Part shown: piece after piece, positions 15,844-24,492 of the stretch
How the letters are laid out: each line of letters begins with the position of its first letter
Position numbering within the stretch: position 1 is the stretch's first letter
Assembly (NCBI GenBank): GCA_017428105.1
Contig: JAFRRM010000041.1
Location: 1-40,348 of the forward strand
DNA length: 40,348 nucleotides
Direction of reading: 5' to 3'
Source of the DNA: Lachnospiraceae bacterium
Lineage (GTDB): Bacteria; Bacillota; Clostridia; Lachnospirales; Lachnospiraceae
The notes under the pieces: generated by a model
Told to the model about the DNA's origin: nothing
Seen by the model: the letters and a program-made list of their open reading frames with translations, nothing else
Databases searched by the model: none
Translations under genes and position numbers: made by a program

Positions 15844-16119
15844 CTAAATGGCCTCCTCCTTCTTTTCCTCTTCCTTTTTGCTGCCCTTCCAGTCGATCGG
15901 CTTCCCGCAGTTCGGGCAGACCTTGGAGCTGGACCTCCGGATGAATTTACGGCATTCCGGACAGCGTCCGAAGATCACCCAGAAGATCATGGTGGCGGCG
16001 CCGATGCCGATCCCGACATAGGCGAAAAGGTCGAGCTTGGTGGCGCCGCAGATCACGATGCAGATGCACATCAGTCCGAATCCGGCGAATACGACGCGTC
16101 TGGCGGTTCTCAGATCCAT
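15844..16119 (-). CDS. Small membrane protein with C-terminal zinc ribbon
   Basis: This is a 91-aa protein with two close hydrophobic helices (about residues 9-26 and 33-50, VVFAGFGLMCICIVICG and GIGIGAATMIFWVIFG). A CPEC...CPNC zinc ribbon (about 54-73) and a very acidic/basic tail (KKEEEKKEEA) follow. The ATG at 16119 has GGGAGG at 7 nt; the in-frame extension up to 16320 overlaps the promoter of the divergent surface-protein gene and lacks a ribosome site. No known family is recognised; it is likely a membrane-anchored regulatory or structural protein. Confidence 0.75.
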   Translation of the reverse strand: MDLRTARRVVFAGFGLMCICIVICGATKLDLFAYVGIGIGAATMIFWVIFGRCPECRKFIRRSSSKVCPNCGKPIDWKGSKKEEEKKEEAI

Positions 16120-16279
16120 TTTGCTCCTCCCTGTAAGGCATCGGCTGCCGCCGCCCTTTTTCTTAATCATAAAGCCTCCGCGCCGATTCCGCAAGGGGAA
16201 TGACGCCGCCGCCGGAACATTTTCCACAAAATCCCGGCAGAATGACGAAATTTCCGCTCCATCCGCGCACATATAAAAC

Positions 16280-16307
16280 TGGACAAATGACGAATATATG
16301 CTAAAAT
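16280..16307 (+). promoter_or_regulatory. Promoter of the large surface-protein gene
   Basis: TGGACA (16280-16285), a 16-bp spacer ending in TGC, then TAAAAT (16302-16307). It leaves a leader of about 45 nt before the ATG at 16359. Confidence 0.7.
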
Positions 16308-16358
16308 AAATTGGATACACTTCTGCATAACAATCTCTAAATAAAAGGAGAGTAAAGA

Positions 16359-19300
16359 ATGAGCAAACGATTCACACGCCTGCTGTCACTGCTGCTGGCA
16401 GTGACCCTGATCCTGGGCCTGACCCCCGCGGCGGCGTCCGCTGCCGGCAAGGATCAGCCCGACGGCACCGCTCCCGTCCACGTGTATACCGAAGAGGAAA
16501 ACGCGCTGATCGATAACGACGTCTTTGCTTCCATCACGGCGAAGACCGCGGAGATCGCGCAGCCCATGGGCGGCGTCGGCAAAATGACGGAAGAGGATTA
16601 TATCGCCATGATCCCCGAGGTCATCGAGGTCATCGAGAACTCTTCCACCTACGTCCCCGGCTCCCTGCAGCAGAACGGCAACTTCCTGGTCTGGGAGATC
16701 ACGGTCGGCATCCCCTGCTGCTACAGCCCCCGTATGGAAGCAAAGCTCCACAATACGGAAAACGAGCCCACTCCGGCAGAGATCGCGCTGGCCGAATCCC
16801 GCGCCGAAAAACTGTATCAGGACCTGTCCGAGATTCAGGGCGGCTGGCCTTCCTCCGCCAAGATCGGCCTGATCCAGCCCTTCTGGGAATCGACTTCGAA
16901 CTACGCGGATTCTTCCTTCAACGGGTACTCCCCTTCGTATAAAGCCGCGTGGGAAGCGTTCTGCACCGCTACCGGCGGCGAAGGCCTGCGCTACAGCATG
17001 AGCAACGCCACTGTGGACAACATCGCAACCGTCATGTCCCAGTGCGGCCTGGTGATGTTCGACTCCCACGGCGACACCGACTACAGCGGCTCCGGCGGCG
17101 ACTACACTTCCCGGGCCAATACGTCCTATATCATGCTGACCACTACTTCCGGCATCACGACTCAGGATACGGCGTCGCAGACGGGCCAGTACGGCACCTA
17201 TCACCACGCGATCAAGAGCGGCAGCTACGCTTATGTGGACGGCACCTGCATCGGTTATCACATGGGCAATAATACCGCGCCGCACAGCTTCCTGTACATG
17301 GGCATCTGCCTCGGCATGGCCACCGACGGCATGGAGGGCGGCCTGCGCGCCAAAGGCGTGGAAGCCGTCTGGGGCTATTCGCAGTCCGTTTCCTTCTACG
17401 GCGACGAGAAGTACGTCAAGACCCTGATGGGTTACCTCAAGGACGGTGACACGCTCACCGCAGCGGCCGGTAAAGTCAAGGCCCAGTACGGCGACTGGGA
17501 TCCGGCTTATTCCAACTACTCCTACTCCCAGTGTGTGGCGAACCACGTGGCTTTCCCCATCGTGGCCTCCAGTGAAGACCCCTATCCCGGCCACGGCAAC
17601 GTGGACGTGGTCCAGACCGTCTACTCCACCTGGACGCTGTATGAGCAGTTCGAGGTCAATGCTATCTCCAACAATGAAGAGTGGGGCACCGTCTCCGCAA
17701 ACTACAACGTGATCACCGCCACCCCGGCCGAGGGTTATTATACGGCCGGCGCCGAAGTGATCAGCGGCACCGCGACTGTCACCCAGAACGGCAACGTCTT
17801 TATCGTTTCCGCCGAGTCCGACTGCACGATCAAGATCAACTTCGCGCCGAGAGAGAAATTCTACGTGCACTTCATGGTGAGCGGCGCGGAACTGACCACC
17901 GAGATGGTCTATGAAGGCGACTCCCTGACCATGCCGGAAGCCACGACCGATAAAGAAGGCTGGACCTTCCTGGGCTGGGCCGAAAGCGAGCACTCCGTGA
18001 CCACGGACCGGCCGTCGTTCTATTCGCGCGGCGCCCGCTTCACGCCGCAGGGCGACAAGACCTTCTACGCGCTGTTCATCCACCGCGAGGGCGGCAGCAC
18101 CGAGCGCGTCTACGAACTGGTGACCGCCATCCCGGACGACTGGGCCGGCAACTACGTCATCACCTGGAACCATGACGACAGCCTGTACGCGATGAAGGGC
18201 CTGAACGGCAACACGTATTATCAGGCGGCTTCCACCGGCGGCGCGGTAGCGCTGGCGAATACCGGCATGACGCGGCTGGATGACCAGCTGCGCGACGTGG
18301 ACGATGCTTACGTCTTCGCCGTTGAGAGTTTTGAAGGCAAATTCACGATCCGGAACATGGGGACGGGGACCTACCTGGCCAACCGGGACAACATCCTGTA
18401 CAGCTACTCCCTGGATCCGGACACCTGCGCCTGGACGTTCAATCTGAGCGGCGGCATTAAGATCATGGCCCGCAACCAGGCCGGCAGCCAGTACACCTAC
18501 CTGGGCTTTTCGTCCGCCAACAAGTACTTCAAGATGGGCAGCAACGCCACGTCCGCCATCCGCTTCTGGAAAGAGGCGTTCGACGGCATCTGCTACTACA
18601 CCACGGCCCCGTACGACTGGCAGGAGACCCCTCACGACCACACCTACGGCGACTGGACCTCCAACAACAACGGCACCCACAGCCGCAGCTGCACCTCCTG
18701 CGGAGACAGGCAGACTGAAAACTGCTCCTATGAGGACGTCGTGACGCCTCCTACGGCGACCGAAGGCGGCTATACCACCCACACCTGCACCGTCTGCGGC
18801 TACAGTTTCACGGACACCTACACCGATCCCCTCGGCTACACCATCGAGTTCGTGAACTGGGACGGCACCGTGCTGCAGAGCAGCAACTTCCAGGCCGGCG
18901 AACTGCCCGTTTACGAAGGCGAGACCCCGGTCCGCGAAGAAGAGTTCCACCACTACACCTTCACCGGCTGGGATCCGGAGATCACCGCCGTAACCGGCCC
19001 CGCCACCTACACCGCGCAGTTCAGCGACAGCGTGTACGCGCTGGTCAACTACATGACCCTGAACCTGGACGGCAAGCTGGGCATCAACTTCTTCCTGTCC
19101 GCGCCGGAAAGCGCCGCTTCCGCGAAGCTGGTCTTCCACGGCGAGAAGGAAGAGACCCTGGACTTTGACCTGGTCCGCGACAGCGCGCACGGTTACCTTT
19201 CTTCCGGTATGTTCCGCCTGTCCTACAGCAACGTCGCCATGAAGGAGATGACCTGCCCGGTCACCCTGACCGTGTATGACGAAGCCGGCGCCCAGATGGA

Positions 19301-19904
19301 TCTGTTCCGCGCCAACGGCGAAGCCGTGCCGGACAACGCGAGCAATTTCTGCGTGGCCGACTGGTGCAACGCGATCATCGAGACCAGCACCAACCAGCCG
19401 AGCATCGATCTGGCCAAGGCCATCCTGCACTTCGGCGGCGCCGCCCAGAGATACTTCGGCTTCAACCTGGACAACTTCGCAAATCCCGAAGGATACCTGG
19501 ATGCGGAAGCGGAAGGCCTTGAGGCCGATCCGTCCCTGGACCGCGTCGTTCCGGAAGGCGCTGACGCCGTTGGCTACAAGAACTTCGCGCTGAACCTGGA
19601 AGGCGACACGGAGATCCGTGTTTACTTCTCCAAGGAGATCACCGCCTCCGACGAGAACGGCAGCGCTTACGAAGTCGTCAAGAGCGGCAAGAAGTGGTAC
19701 GTCAGCATCCCCGGCATCGCGGCCAAAAACCTGGACGACATGTTCACCGTCAACGCCGCGTTCGGAGGCGAGACCCGCACCTTCCTGCTCTGCGGACTGA
19801 GCTATGCGAACGCCACGTTTGCCAGCAGCAACAGCGACCTGGCGAACCTGGCCCGGGCGCTGTACCTCTACAATCAGGCGGCCGACGCCTACTTCGGCAA
19901 CTGA
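16359..19904 (+). CDS. Large secreted protein: caspase-like head, InlB-type repeats, cysteine-rich module
   Basis: This is a 1181-aa protein with a Sec signal peptide (basic SKRF, hydrophobic LLSLLLAVTLILGL, cut near AAASAAG about residue 29). Residues about 165-400 look like a clan-CD (caspase/clostripain/gingipain-like) cysteine-peptidase fold: His237 in VMFDSHGDTDYSG and Cys317 in LYMGICLGM are spaced and placed like that dyad. An InlB-type repeat follows (about 500-575, GWTFLGWAE), then a beta-rich domain (585-740). A histidine/cysteine module (760-825) carries CTSC and CTVC. A second InlB-like repeat (826-890) and a C-terminal domain (about 891-1181, LNLDGKLGINFFLS) complete it. No LPXTG or membrane anchor is seen. 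AAGGAG precedes the ATG. Secretion is near certain; peptidase activity is inferred. Confidence 0.85.
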   Translation: MSKRFTRLLSLLLAVTLILGLTPAAASAAGKDQPDGTAPVHVYTEEENALIDNDVFASITAKTAEIAQPMGGVGKMTEEDYIAMIPEVIEVIENSSTYVPGSLQQNGNFLVWEITVGIPCCYSPRMEAKLHNTENEPTPAEIALAESRAEKLYQDLSEIQGGWPSSAKIGLIQPFWESTSNYADSSFNGYSPSYKAAWEAFCTATGGEGLRYSMSNATVDNIATVMSQCGLVMFDSHGDTDYSGSGGDYTSRANTSYIMLTTTSGITTQDTASQTGQYGTYHHAIKSGSYAYVDGTCIGYHMGNNTAPHSFLYMGICLGMATDGMEGGLRAKGVEAVWGYSQSVSFYGDEKYVKTLMGYLKDGDTLTAAAGKVKAQYGDWDPAYSNYSYSQCVANHVAFPIVASSEDPYPGHGNVDVVQTVYSTWTLYEQFEVNAISNNEEWGTVSANYNVITATPAEGYYTAGAEVISGTATVTQNGNVFIVSAESDCTIKINFAPREKFYVHFMVSGAELTTEMVYEGDSLTMPEATTDKEGWTFLGWAESEHSVTTDRPSFYSRGARFTPQGDKTFYALFIHREGGSTERVYELVTAIPDDWAGNYVITWNHDDSLYAMKGLNGNTYYQAASTGGAVALANTGMTRLDDQLRDVDDAYVFAVESFEGKFTIRNMGTGTYLANRDNILYSYSLDPDTCAWTFNLSGGIKIMARNQAGSQYTYLGFSSANKYFKMGSNATSAIRFWKEAFDGICYYTTAPYDWQETPHDHTYGDWTSNNNGTHSRSCTSCGDRQTENCSYEDVVTPPTATEGGYTTHTCTVCGYSFTDTYTDPLGYTIEFVNWDGTVLQSSNFQAGELPVYEGETPVREEEFHHYTFTGWDPEITAVTGPATYTAQFSDSVYALVNYMTLNLDGKLGINFFLSAPESAASAKLVFHGEKEETLDFDLVRDSAHGYLSSGMFRLSYSNVAMKEMTCPVTLTVYDEAGAQMDLFRANGEAVPDNASNFCVADWCNAIIETSTNQPSIDLAKAILHFGGAAQRYFGFNLDNFANPEGYLDAEAEGLEADPSLDRVVPEGADAVGYKNFALNLEGDTEIRVYFSKEITASDENGSAYEVVKSGKKWYVSIPGIAAKNLDDMFTVNAAFGGETRTFLLCGLSYANATFASSNSDLANLARALYLYNQAADAYFGN

Positions 19905-19928
19905 TCCGAACGGCGCCTGATCCGATCA

Positions 19929-19961
19929 AAAGGCCGGCCGGTCATCCCGGCCGGCCTTTTT
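19929..19961. terminator. Strong bidirectional terminator
   Basis: AAAGGCCGGCCGG and CCGGCCGGCCTTTTT flank a 5-nt loop (19942-19946). A-runs on the left and T-runs on the right serve both the surface-protein gene and the converging CDF gene. Confidence 0.9.
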
Positions 19962-20008
19962 CCATGGCTGGCATTCCGCATGGTCCCGACCGCCCGGCCG
20001 GGCCTTTT

Positions 20009-20881
20009 TTATTCCTCCGTATCCGGATTCACATGCACCATCACGTGCTTGACCGCCGGATATTCCTTCTCCAGACTGTGATGGACGCTCTCCGCGATCG
20101 CGTGCGCCTCCACCAGCGGCAGGTCCCCCTGCACCGCGATCTCCAGTTCGATGTACACCTTGTTCCCGAACTGCCTCGTATGCAGCAGGTCGATGTGCCG
20201 CACGCCGGACTGCGCCTCCACGAACGTCCGCACGCCCTGCTCGAACTCCTCGCCGCACGACGTGTCCAGCATCTTGCTGACCGCATCGCGCGAGATGTCG
20301 AACGCGATCTTCAGGATGAACAGGCAGATGACCAGGCTCGCGATCGGGTCCATGACCGGGAAGCCCAGCTTGGCCAGCCCGATGCCGATGAACGACCCCA
20401 CGGAGGAGAACGCGTCGGACCGGTGATGCCACGCATCCGCCTTGAACGCCGAAGAATTCAGCTTCTTCGCGTAATGCATCGTGTACTGGAACATCCCTTC
20501 CTTTGCGGCGATGGACACCGCGGCCGCGATCAGCGGGAGCAGCGTCGGGACCTCCAGCGCCTCCGGCGCGAACAGTTTCCGCAGGCCGGTGTAGCCGATG
20601 CCCAGGCCCGTCCCGGCCAGGATCAGCCCCAGAAACAGGGAGGCGACGCTTTCGATCCGCTCGTGCCCGTACGGATGCTCCTCGTCCTCCGGCTGCCGCG
20701 ACAGCCGCACCCCGAAGAACGCGATGACCGTCGCGAACACGTCCGACAGCGAATGCACCGCGTCCGACACCATGGCCCCGGACTTGCCGATGACCCCCGC
20801 GAACAGCTTGAACCCGGCCAGCAGCACGTTCCCCAGGATCCCGACCCGGGACATTTTATTGACTATCTTGCTTTCTTCCAT
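20009..20881 (-). CDS. Cation diffusion facilitator transporter, zinc-type metal site
   Basis: This is a 290-aa CDF protein with six membrane helices and a C-terminal cytoplasmic dimerisation domain (about 210-290) rich in His (VRHIDLLHTRQFG, VKHVMVHV). The transport-site residues are readable: HSLSD in helix 2 (DAVHSLSDVF) and HHRSD in helix 5 (WHHRSDAFSS). These are HxxxD/HxxxD, the pattern usual for zinc-selective CDFs. It exports metal by proton exchange. ATG 20881 has a GGGGA-type ribosome site; upstream in-frame codons overlap the divergent gene's promoter. It is separate from the manganese-type CDF at 29949. Confidence 0.92.
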   Translation of the reverse strand: MEESKIVNKMSRVGILGNVLLAGFKLFAGVIGKSGAMVSDAVHSLSDVFATVIAFFGVRLSRQPEDEEHPYGHERIESVASLFLGLILAGTGLGIGYTGLRKLFAPEALEVPTLLPLIAAAVSIAAKEGMFQYTMHYAKKLNSSAFKADAWHHRSDAFSSVGSFIGIGLAKLGFPVMDPIASLVICLFILKIAFDISRDAVSKMLDTSCGEEFEQGVRTFVEAQSGVRHIDLLHTRQFGNKVYIELEIAVQGDLPLVEAHAIAESVHHSLEKEYPAVKHVMVHVNPDTEE

Positions 20882-21013
20882 GACTTTTCCCCAGGGGCTC
20901 CCGCCGCCGGATCTTCCTTTCCGCGGCGTCTTGCCCGGAACACTAAAATAGCACTTGCCTTCCGTCTTGTCAATAAACCGCCCGGGCGTCTTCCGCTTTG
21001 CCCGCCGCTGTGG

Positions 21014-21019
21014 TATAAT
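21014..21019 (+). promoter_or_regulatory. Extended -10 promoter of the DUF3784/flavodoxin operon
   Basis: TGG-TATAAT lies 23 bp before the ATG at 21042, with AAAGGAGG between them. The -35 at 17 bp is TTCCGC, a poor match. Confidence 0.6.
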
Positions 21020-21041
21020 GCGGCCAAAGGAGGTGCGTGAC

Positions 21042-21356
21042 ATGGCTGCCAGACTGATCGGCGCCGGTCTTTCCGGATCGATAGGCCTGCTGATGATCGT
21101 CCTGGGCCTGCTGCTGTGGAAAAAGCAGCGGGTCTCGATCCTGCACGAGTATCATGCGGACAAAGTCTCTCAGGAAGATCTGAAAGCCTTCTGCACGCTT
21201 TCGGGGATCGGCCTTCTGGTGACCGGGATCAGCCTGGTGATCACCGCCGTGCTTCTCGGCATCACGGACTCCCCGGCCAGTTTTCTTTGCTTCGCCGCAG
21301 GTCTCATCGCGGGCCTTGCCCTGCTGATCACGGCGGGCGTCAAATATAATCGCTAA
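21042..21356 (+). CDS. DUF3784-like small membrane protein
   Basis: This is a 104-aa protein with three membrane helices (about 4-24, 51-70 and 80-98). The sequence between helices 1 and 2 (HEYHADKVSQEDLKAFCTLSG) has the spacing typical of DUF3784 proteins, which are common in Firmicutes and have no known function. AAAGGAGG lies 7 nt before ATG 21042. The tandem-flavodoxin gene starts 12 bp after the stop with its own AAGGAG, so both share one promoter. Confidence 0.75.
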   Translation: MAARLIGAGLSGSIGLLMIVLGLLLWKKQRVSILHEYHADKVSQEDLKAFCTLSGIGLLVTGISLVITAVLLGITDSPASFLCFAAGLIAGLALLITAGVKYNR

Positions 21357-21368
21357 AAGGAGAGAGCC

Positions 21369-22682
21369 ATGAAGATCCTGGTTCTGAACGGCTCGCCGGC
21401 GGGACAAAACAGCATTACCCTGCAGACGGTGAACTACATTGCAAAATTTTTCCCGGAGCACCGGTTCGACGTGCTTCACGTCGGACAGCGCATCAAAAGC
21501 ATGGAGAAGGACTTCTCCGCCTGCGCCGAAGCGCTGGCCGGGGCCGACCTCATCCTGTTCTGCTATCCGGTCTATACCTTCCTGGCGCCGGCGCAGCTGC
21601 ACCGGTTCATCGAACTGATGAAGGAGAAGGGGCCGGACCTGACGGGCAAGTTTGCGGCGCAGATCACGACGTCCAAGCATTTTTACGACGTGACCGCGCA
21701 CCGTTTCATTGAAGACAACTGCCGCGACCTGGGCCTCGCCTGCCTGCAGGGCCTCTCCGCCGACATGGATGACTTGCTGACGGAAAAAGGCCGGGAGCAG
21801 GCGCTGGACTGGTTCCGCTTCCTGTTGTGGCAGATGAAAAAACCGGCCGCCGAGCCTCCGCGGAAGCAGCAGACCGGCCGCGTCGTGATCGTCACTGACG
21901 CTGCCCGGGACGATACGGAACTGCAGGCCCTGATCGGCCGCTTCATCGCCCGCCTGCCCCGCCCGGCCGACGTGGTCAATCTCCGCGAATTCACCTTCTC
22001 CGGCGGCTGCCTCGGCTGCTTCCGCTGCGCCGCGGACGGCACCTGCGTCTATAAAGACGGCTTCGACACCTTCCTCCGCACCCGCATCCAGACCGCGGAC
22101 GCCACCGTCTACGCCTACCGCATTCAGGACCACTCCATGGGCTCGCTCTTCAAGACCTATGACGACCGCCAGTTCTGCAACGGCCACCGCACGGTGACCA
22201 TGGGCAAGCCCGTCGCCTATCTGGTGGCCGGCGACCTCGCCGCGGAGCCCAACCTGCAGCTCCTCATGGAAGCCCGCGCCCAGGTGGGCGGCAACTTCCT
22301 GGCCGGCATCGCCGCAGGCCCGGACGCCCCCGCCGCCGCGGAGCGGACCGCGGACACCCTGGAGTACGCCATCCTCCACCGCCTGTCGCTCCCGCAGAAT
22401 TTCTACGGCGTCGGCGGCCTTAAGATCTTCCGCGACCTCATCTACCAAATGCAGGGCCTCATGCGCGAAGACCACCGCTTCTACAGGTCCCACGGCTTTT
22501 ACGACGACTTCCCGCAGAAAAAGAAGGGCCGCATCGCCGCGATGTACCTGGTCGGCGGGATGATGAAGAGCAAAAATCTCCGCCGGAAAATGGGCAACAA
22601 AATGACCGAGGGCATGATGCTTCCCTATAAAAAAGTCCTTGAAAAAGCAGAAAAACGCGCGGCGGAGGCCAAAAAAGATTGA
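21369..22682 (+). CDS. Tandem flavodoxin-fold NAD(P)H-dependent oxidoreductase
   Basis: This is a 437-aa protein that appears to hold two flavodoxin/FMN-reductase folds. The first (about 1-160) begins MKILVLNGSPAGQNS with the FMN phosphate loop and has LILFCYPVYTFLAP. The second (about 170-330) begins RVVIVTDAARDD and carries GGCLGCFRC...GTC, the cysteine-containing segment typical of NADPH-dependent FMN reductases and iron-sulfur flavoproteins. The last 100 residues are basic and helical (KKKGRIAAMYLVGGMMKSKN). Single-domain members are about 180-250 aa, so this is a duplication or fusion. The second domain lacks the clean N-terminal phosphate loop, so only one FMN site may be active. The product is cytosolic; substrate unknown. 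Confidence 0.82.
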   Translation: MKILVLNGSPAGQNSITLQTVNYIAKFFPEHRFDVLHVGQRIKSMEKDFSACAEALAGADLILFCYPVYTFLAPAQLHRFIELMKEKGPDLTGKFAAQITTSKHFYDVTAHRFIEDNCRDLGLACLQGLSADMDDLLTEKGREQALDWFRFLLWQMKKPAAEPPRKQQTGRVVIVTDAARDDTELQALIGRFIARLPRPADVVNLREFTFSGGCLGCFRCAADGTCVYKDGFDTFLRTRIQTADATVYAYRIQDHSMGSLFKTYDDRQFCNGHRTVTMGKPVAYLVAGDLAAEPNLQLLMEARAQVGGNFLAGIAAGPDAPAAAERTADTLEYAILHRLSLPQNFYGVGGLKIFRDLIYQMQGLMREDHRFYRSHGFYDDFPQKKKGRIAAMYLVGGMMKSKNLRRKMGNKMTEGMMLPYKKVLEKAEKRAAEAKKD

Positions 22683-22714
22683 CATCCCCACCTCCGCGGT
22701 GTATGACAGAACAA

Positions 22715-22992
22715 ACCGTTGCGAAAGAGTGAGTACCTTTCGGGTGAGCAGGAAGAGCTAGCCGCAGATGGTGGGAGTGCGGTATGCAGCCTCTAAGGGA
22801 ATGGACTTTCAAGGGCGAACAGAACGGCGCAGGCTCAGTATGGGAGACGGGGAGAGGCACCCCGTGAACAAAGGCCGGCATATGTCAGTATGCGCAGAGT
22901 GAGCGCGGAACCGCGCTAAGCCGGGTGGCACCGCAGGATCTTTCCCGATCCTGTCCCAGCAGCAGCATTCACTGGGACAGGATCGTTTTTTT
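22715..22992 (+). promoter_or_regulatory. T-box riboswitch leader, tryptophan type
   Basis: The leader of the TrpB-like gene contains the canonical T-box antiterminator sequence near 22917-22935 (CTAAGCCGGGTGGCACCGC), preceded by GAGCGCGGAACCGCGC. A Stem I-like region carries GGTGGGAG (about 22770-22777) and, in a purine-rich loop, AATGGAC with TGG at 22802-22804 as the likely specifier codon. A terminator hairpin (22946-22992) is mutually exclusive with the antiterminator. The system reads the charging of tRNA(Trp): uncharged tRNA would permit transcription of the downstream gene. The T-box is certain; the exact 5' end and the specifier are read by eye. Confidence 0.93.
22946..22992 (+). terminator. 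T-box terminator hairpin
   Basis: CGATCCTGTCCCAG (22946-22959) pairs perfectly with CTGGGACAGGATCG (22972-22985) and is followed by seven T (22986-22992). Confidence 0.92.
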
Positions 22993-23026
22993 GTCCGTCC
23001 CGCCATTAAGGAAAGGAGACCCCGAA

Positions 23027-24400
23027 ATGAAAGACCTGAGGATCCCGTACAAGATCTACCTGGAAGAAAACGAAATGCCCGAAGCGTGGTACAACGTCCG
23101 CGCCGACATGAAGAAAAAACCCGCCCCCCTGCTCAACCCGGGCACACTGCAGCCGATGCGCGCCGAAGAACTCGGCGGCGTCTTCTGCGAAGAACTCGTG
23201 CAGCAGGAACTCAACGACACCGATCCGTACATCCCCATCCCGCAGGAGATCCGCGATTTTTACCGCATGTACCGCCCCTCGCCGCTGGTCCGCGCCTACT
23301 GCCTGGAGGAAAAACTGCAGACGCCGGCGCACATCTACTACAAGTTTGAAGGCAACAACACCAGCGGGAGCCACAAACTGAATTCCGCCATCGCGCAGGC
23401 CTATTACGCGAAAGAACAGGGCTTAAAGGGCGTCACGACCGAGACCGGCGCGGGCCAGTGGGGCACGGCGCTCTCCATGGCCTGCGCATATTTCGGCCTG
23501 GACTGCAAGGTTTTCATGGTCAGGGTCTCGTACGAGCAGAAACCGTTCCGCCGCGAAGTCATGCGCACGTACGGCGCCTCGGTCACCCCGTCCCCGTCGT
23601 CCACCACCGCAGTCGGCCGGAAGATCCTGGAAGAGCATCCCGGGACCACGGGAAGCCTGGGCTGCGCGATCTCCGAAGCGGTGGAAGCCGCGGTGGGCAC
23701 GCCGGGCTACCGCTACGTGCTGGGCAGCGTGCTGAACCAGGTGCTGCTGCACCAGTCCGTGATCGGGCTGGAGACGAAGGCGGCGCTGGACAAATACGGG
23801 ATCCGGCCCGACGTGATCATCGGATGCGCCGGCGGCGGCTCCAACCTGGGCGGCCTGATCGCCCCGTTCATGGGCCAGAAGCTGCGCGGCGAGGCGGACC
23901 CCCGCATCATCGCCGTGGAGCCGGTCTCGTGTCCCAGCTTCACCCGCGGCGTGTACGCCTACGATTTCTGCGACACCGGCATGGTCTGCCCGCTCGCGAA
24001 GATGTACACCCTCGGCAGCGATTTCATCCCCGCCCCGAACCACGCGGGCGGCCTGCGCTACCACGGCATGAGCCCGATCCTCAGCGAGCTCTACGCTCAG
24101 GGCCTGATGGAAGCCGTCGCCGTCCCCCAGACCGCCGTCTTTGAAGCCGCCGAGCAGTTCGCGCGCGTGGAAGGCATCCTCCCCGCCCCGGAGAGCGCCC
24201 ACGCGATCAAAGCCGCCATGGACGAAGCCCTCAAATGCCGCGAGACCGGCGAAGCGAAGACCATCGTCTTCGGCCTGACCGGCACCGGCTACTTCGACCT
24301 GACCGCCTACGAAAAGTTCCACGACGGCAAAATGGACGACTACGTCCCCACGGACGGGGAACTTGCGCAATACCGCGCGCGCCTCCCGCAGATCGGGTAA
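23027..24400 (+). CDS. trpB: TrpB-like pyridoxal-phosphate-dependent tryptophan synthase beta chain (TrpB2 type)
   Basis: This is a 457-aa PLP enzyme of the longer TrpB2 class. The Schiff-base lysine is Lys117 in GSHKLNSAIAQAYYAK. Other marks are TETGAGQWGTALS (about 138-150) and the phosphate-binding GCAGGGSNLGGL (about 266-277). It would make tryptophan from indole and serine. No trpA or other trp gene is nearby, so it probably works in indole salvage or with a distant TrpA. Its tryptophan-type T-box supports the assignment independently. AAGGAG lies 9 nt before the ATG; an in-frame start at 22925 would begin inside the T-box and is rejected. The stop is followed by a strong bidirectional terminator. 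Confidence 0.93.
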   Translation: MKDLRIPYKIYLEENEMPEAWYNVRADMKKKPAPLLNPGTLQPMRAEELGGVFCEELVQQELNDTDPYIPIPQEIRDFYRMYRPSPLVRAYCLEEKLQTPAHIYYKFEGNNTSGSHKLNSAIAQAYYAKEQGLKGVTTETGAGQWGTALSMACAYFGLDCKVFMVRVSYEQKPFRREVMRTYGASVTPSPSSTTAVGRKILEEHPGTTGSLGCAISEAVEAAVGTPGYRYVLGSVLNQVLLHQSVIGLETKAALDKYGIRPDVIIGCAGGGSNLGGLIAPFMGQKLRGEADPRIIAVEPVSCPSFTRGVYAYDFCDTGMVCPLAKMYTLGSDFIPAPNHAGGLRYHGMSPILSELYAQGLMEAVAVPQTAVFEAAEQFARVEGILPAPESAHAIKAAMDEALKCRETGEAKTIVFGLTGTGYFDLTAYEKFHDGKMDDYVPTDGELAQYRARLPQIG

Positions 24401-24423
24401 GAGCGAAGCGGAACCATACAAGC

Positions 24424-24458
24424 AAAAGCCCCGGAAATATCGCATTTCCGGGGCTTTT
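24424..24458. terminator. Bidirectional terminator between trpB-like and ydeI-like genes
   Basis: AAAAGCCCCGGAAAT (24424-24438) and ATTTCCGGGGCTTTT (24444-24458) are perfect complements with a 5-nt loop. The stem is nearly the same sequence as the terminator at 39037. Confidence 0.92.
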
Positions 24459-24492
24459 GTCCCTTCCGGGGACGCGCCGCTTATCGGGTCGA

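Noticed and set aside
16386..19430. About 1000-codon open frame on the minus strand across the surface-protein gene
   Set aside because: It is the antisense shadow of a strongly coding, GC-rich plus-strand gene with signal peptide and domains; its own translation has no family motif and no ribosome site.
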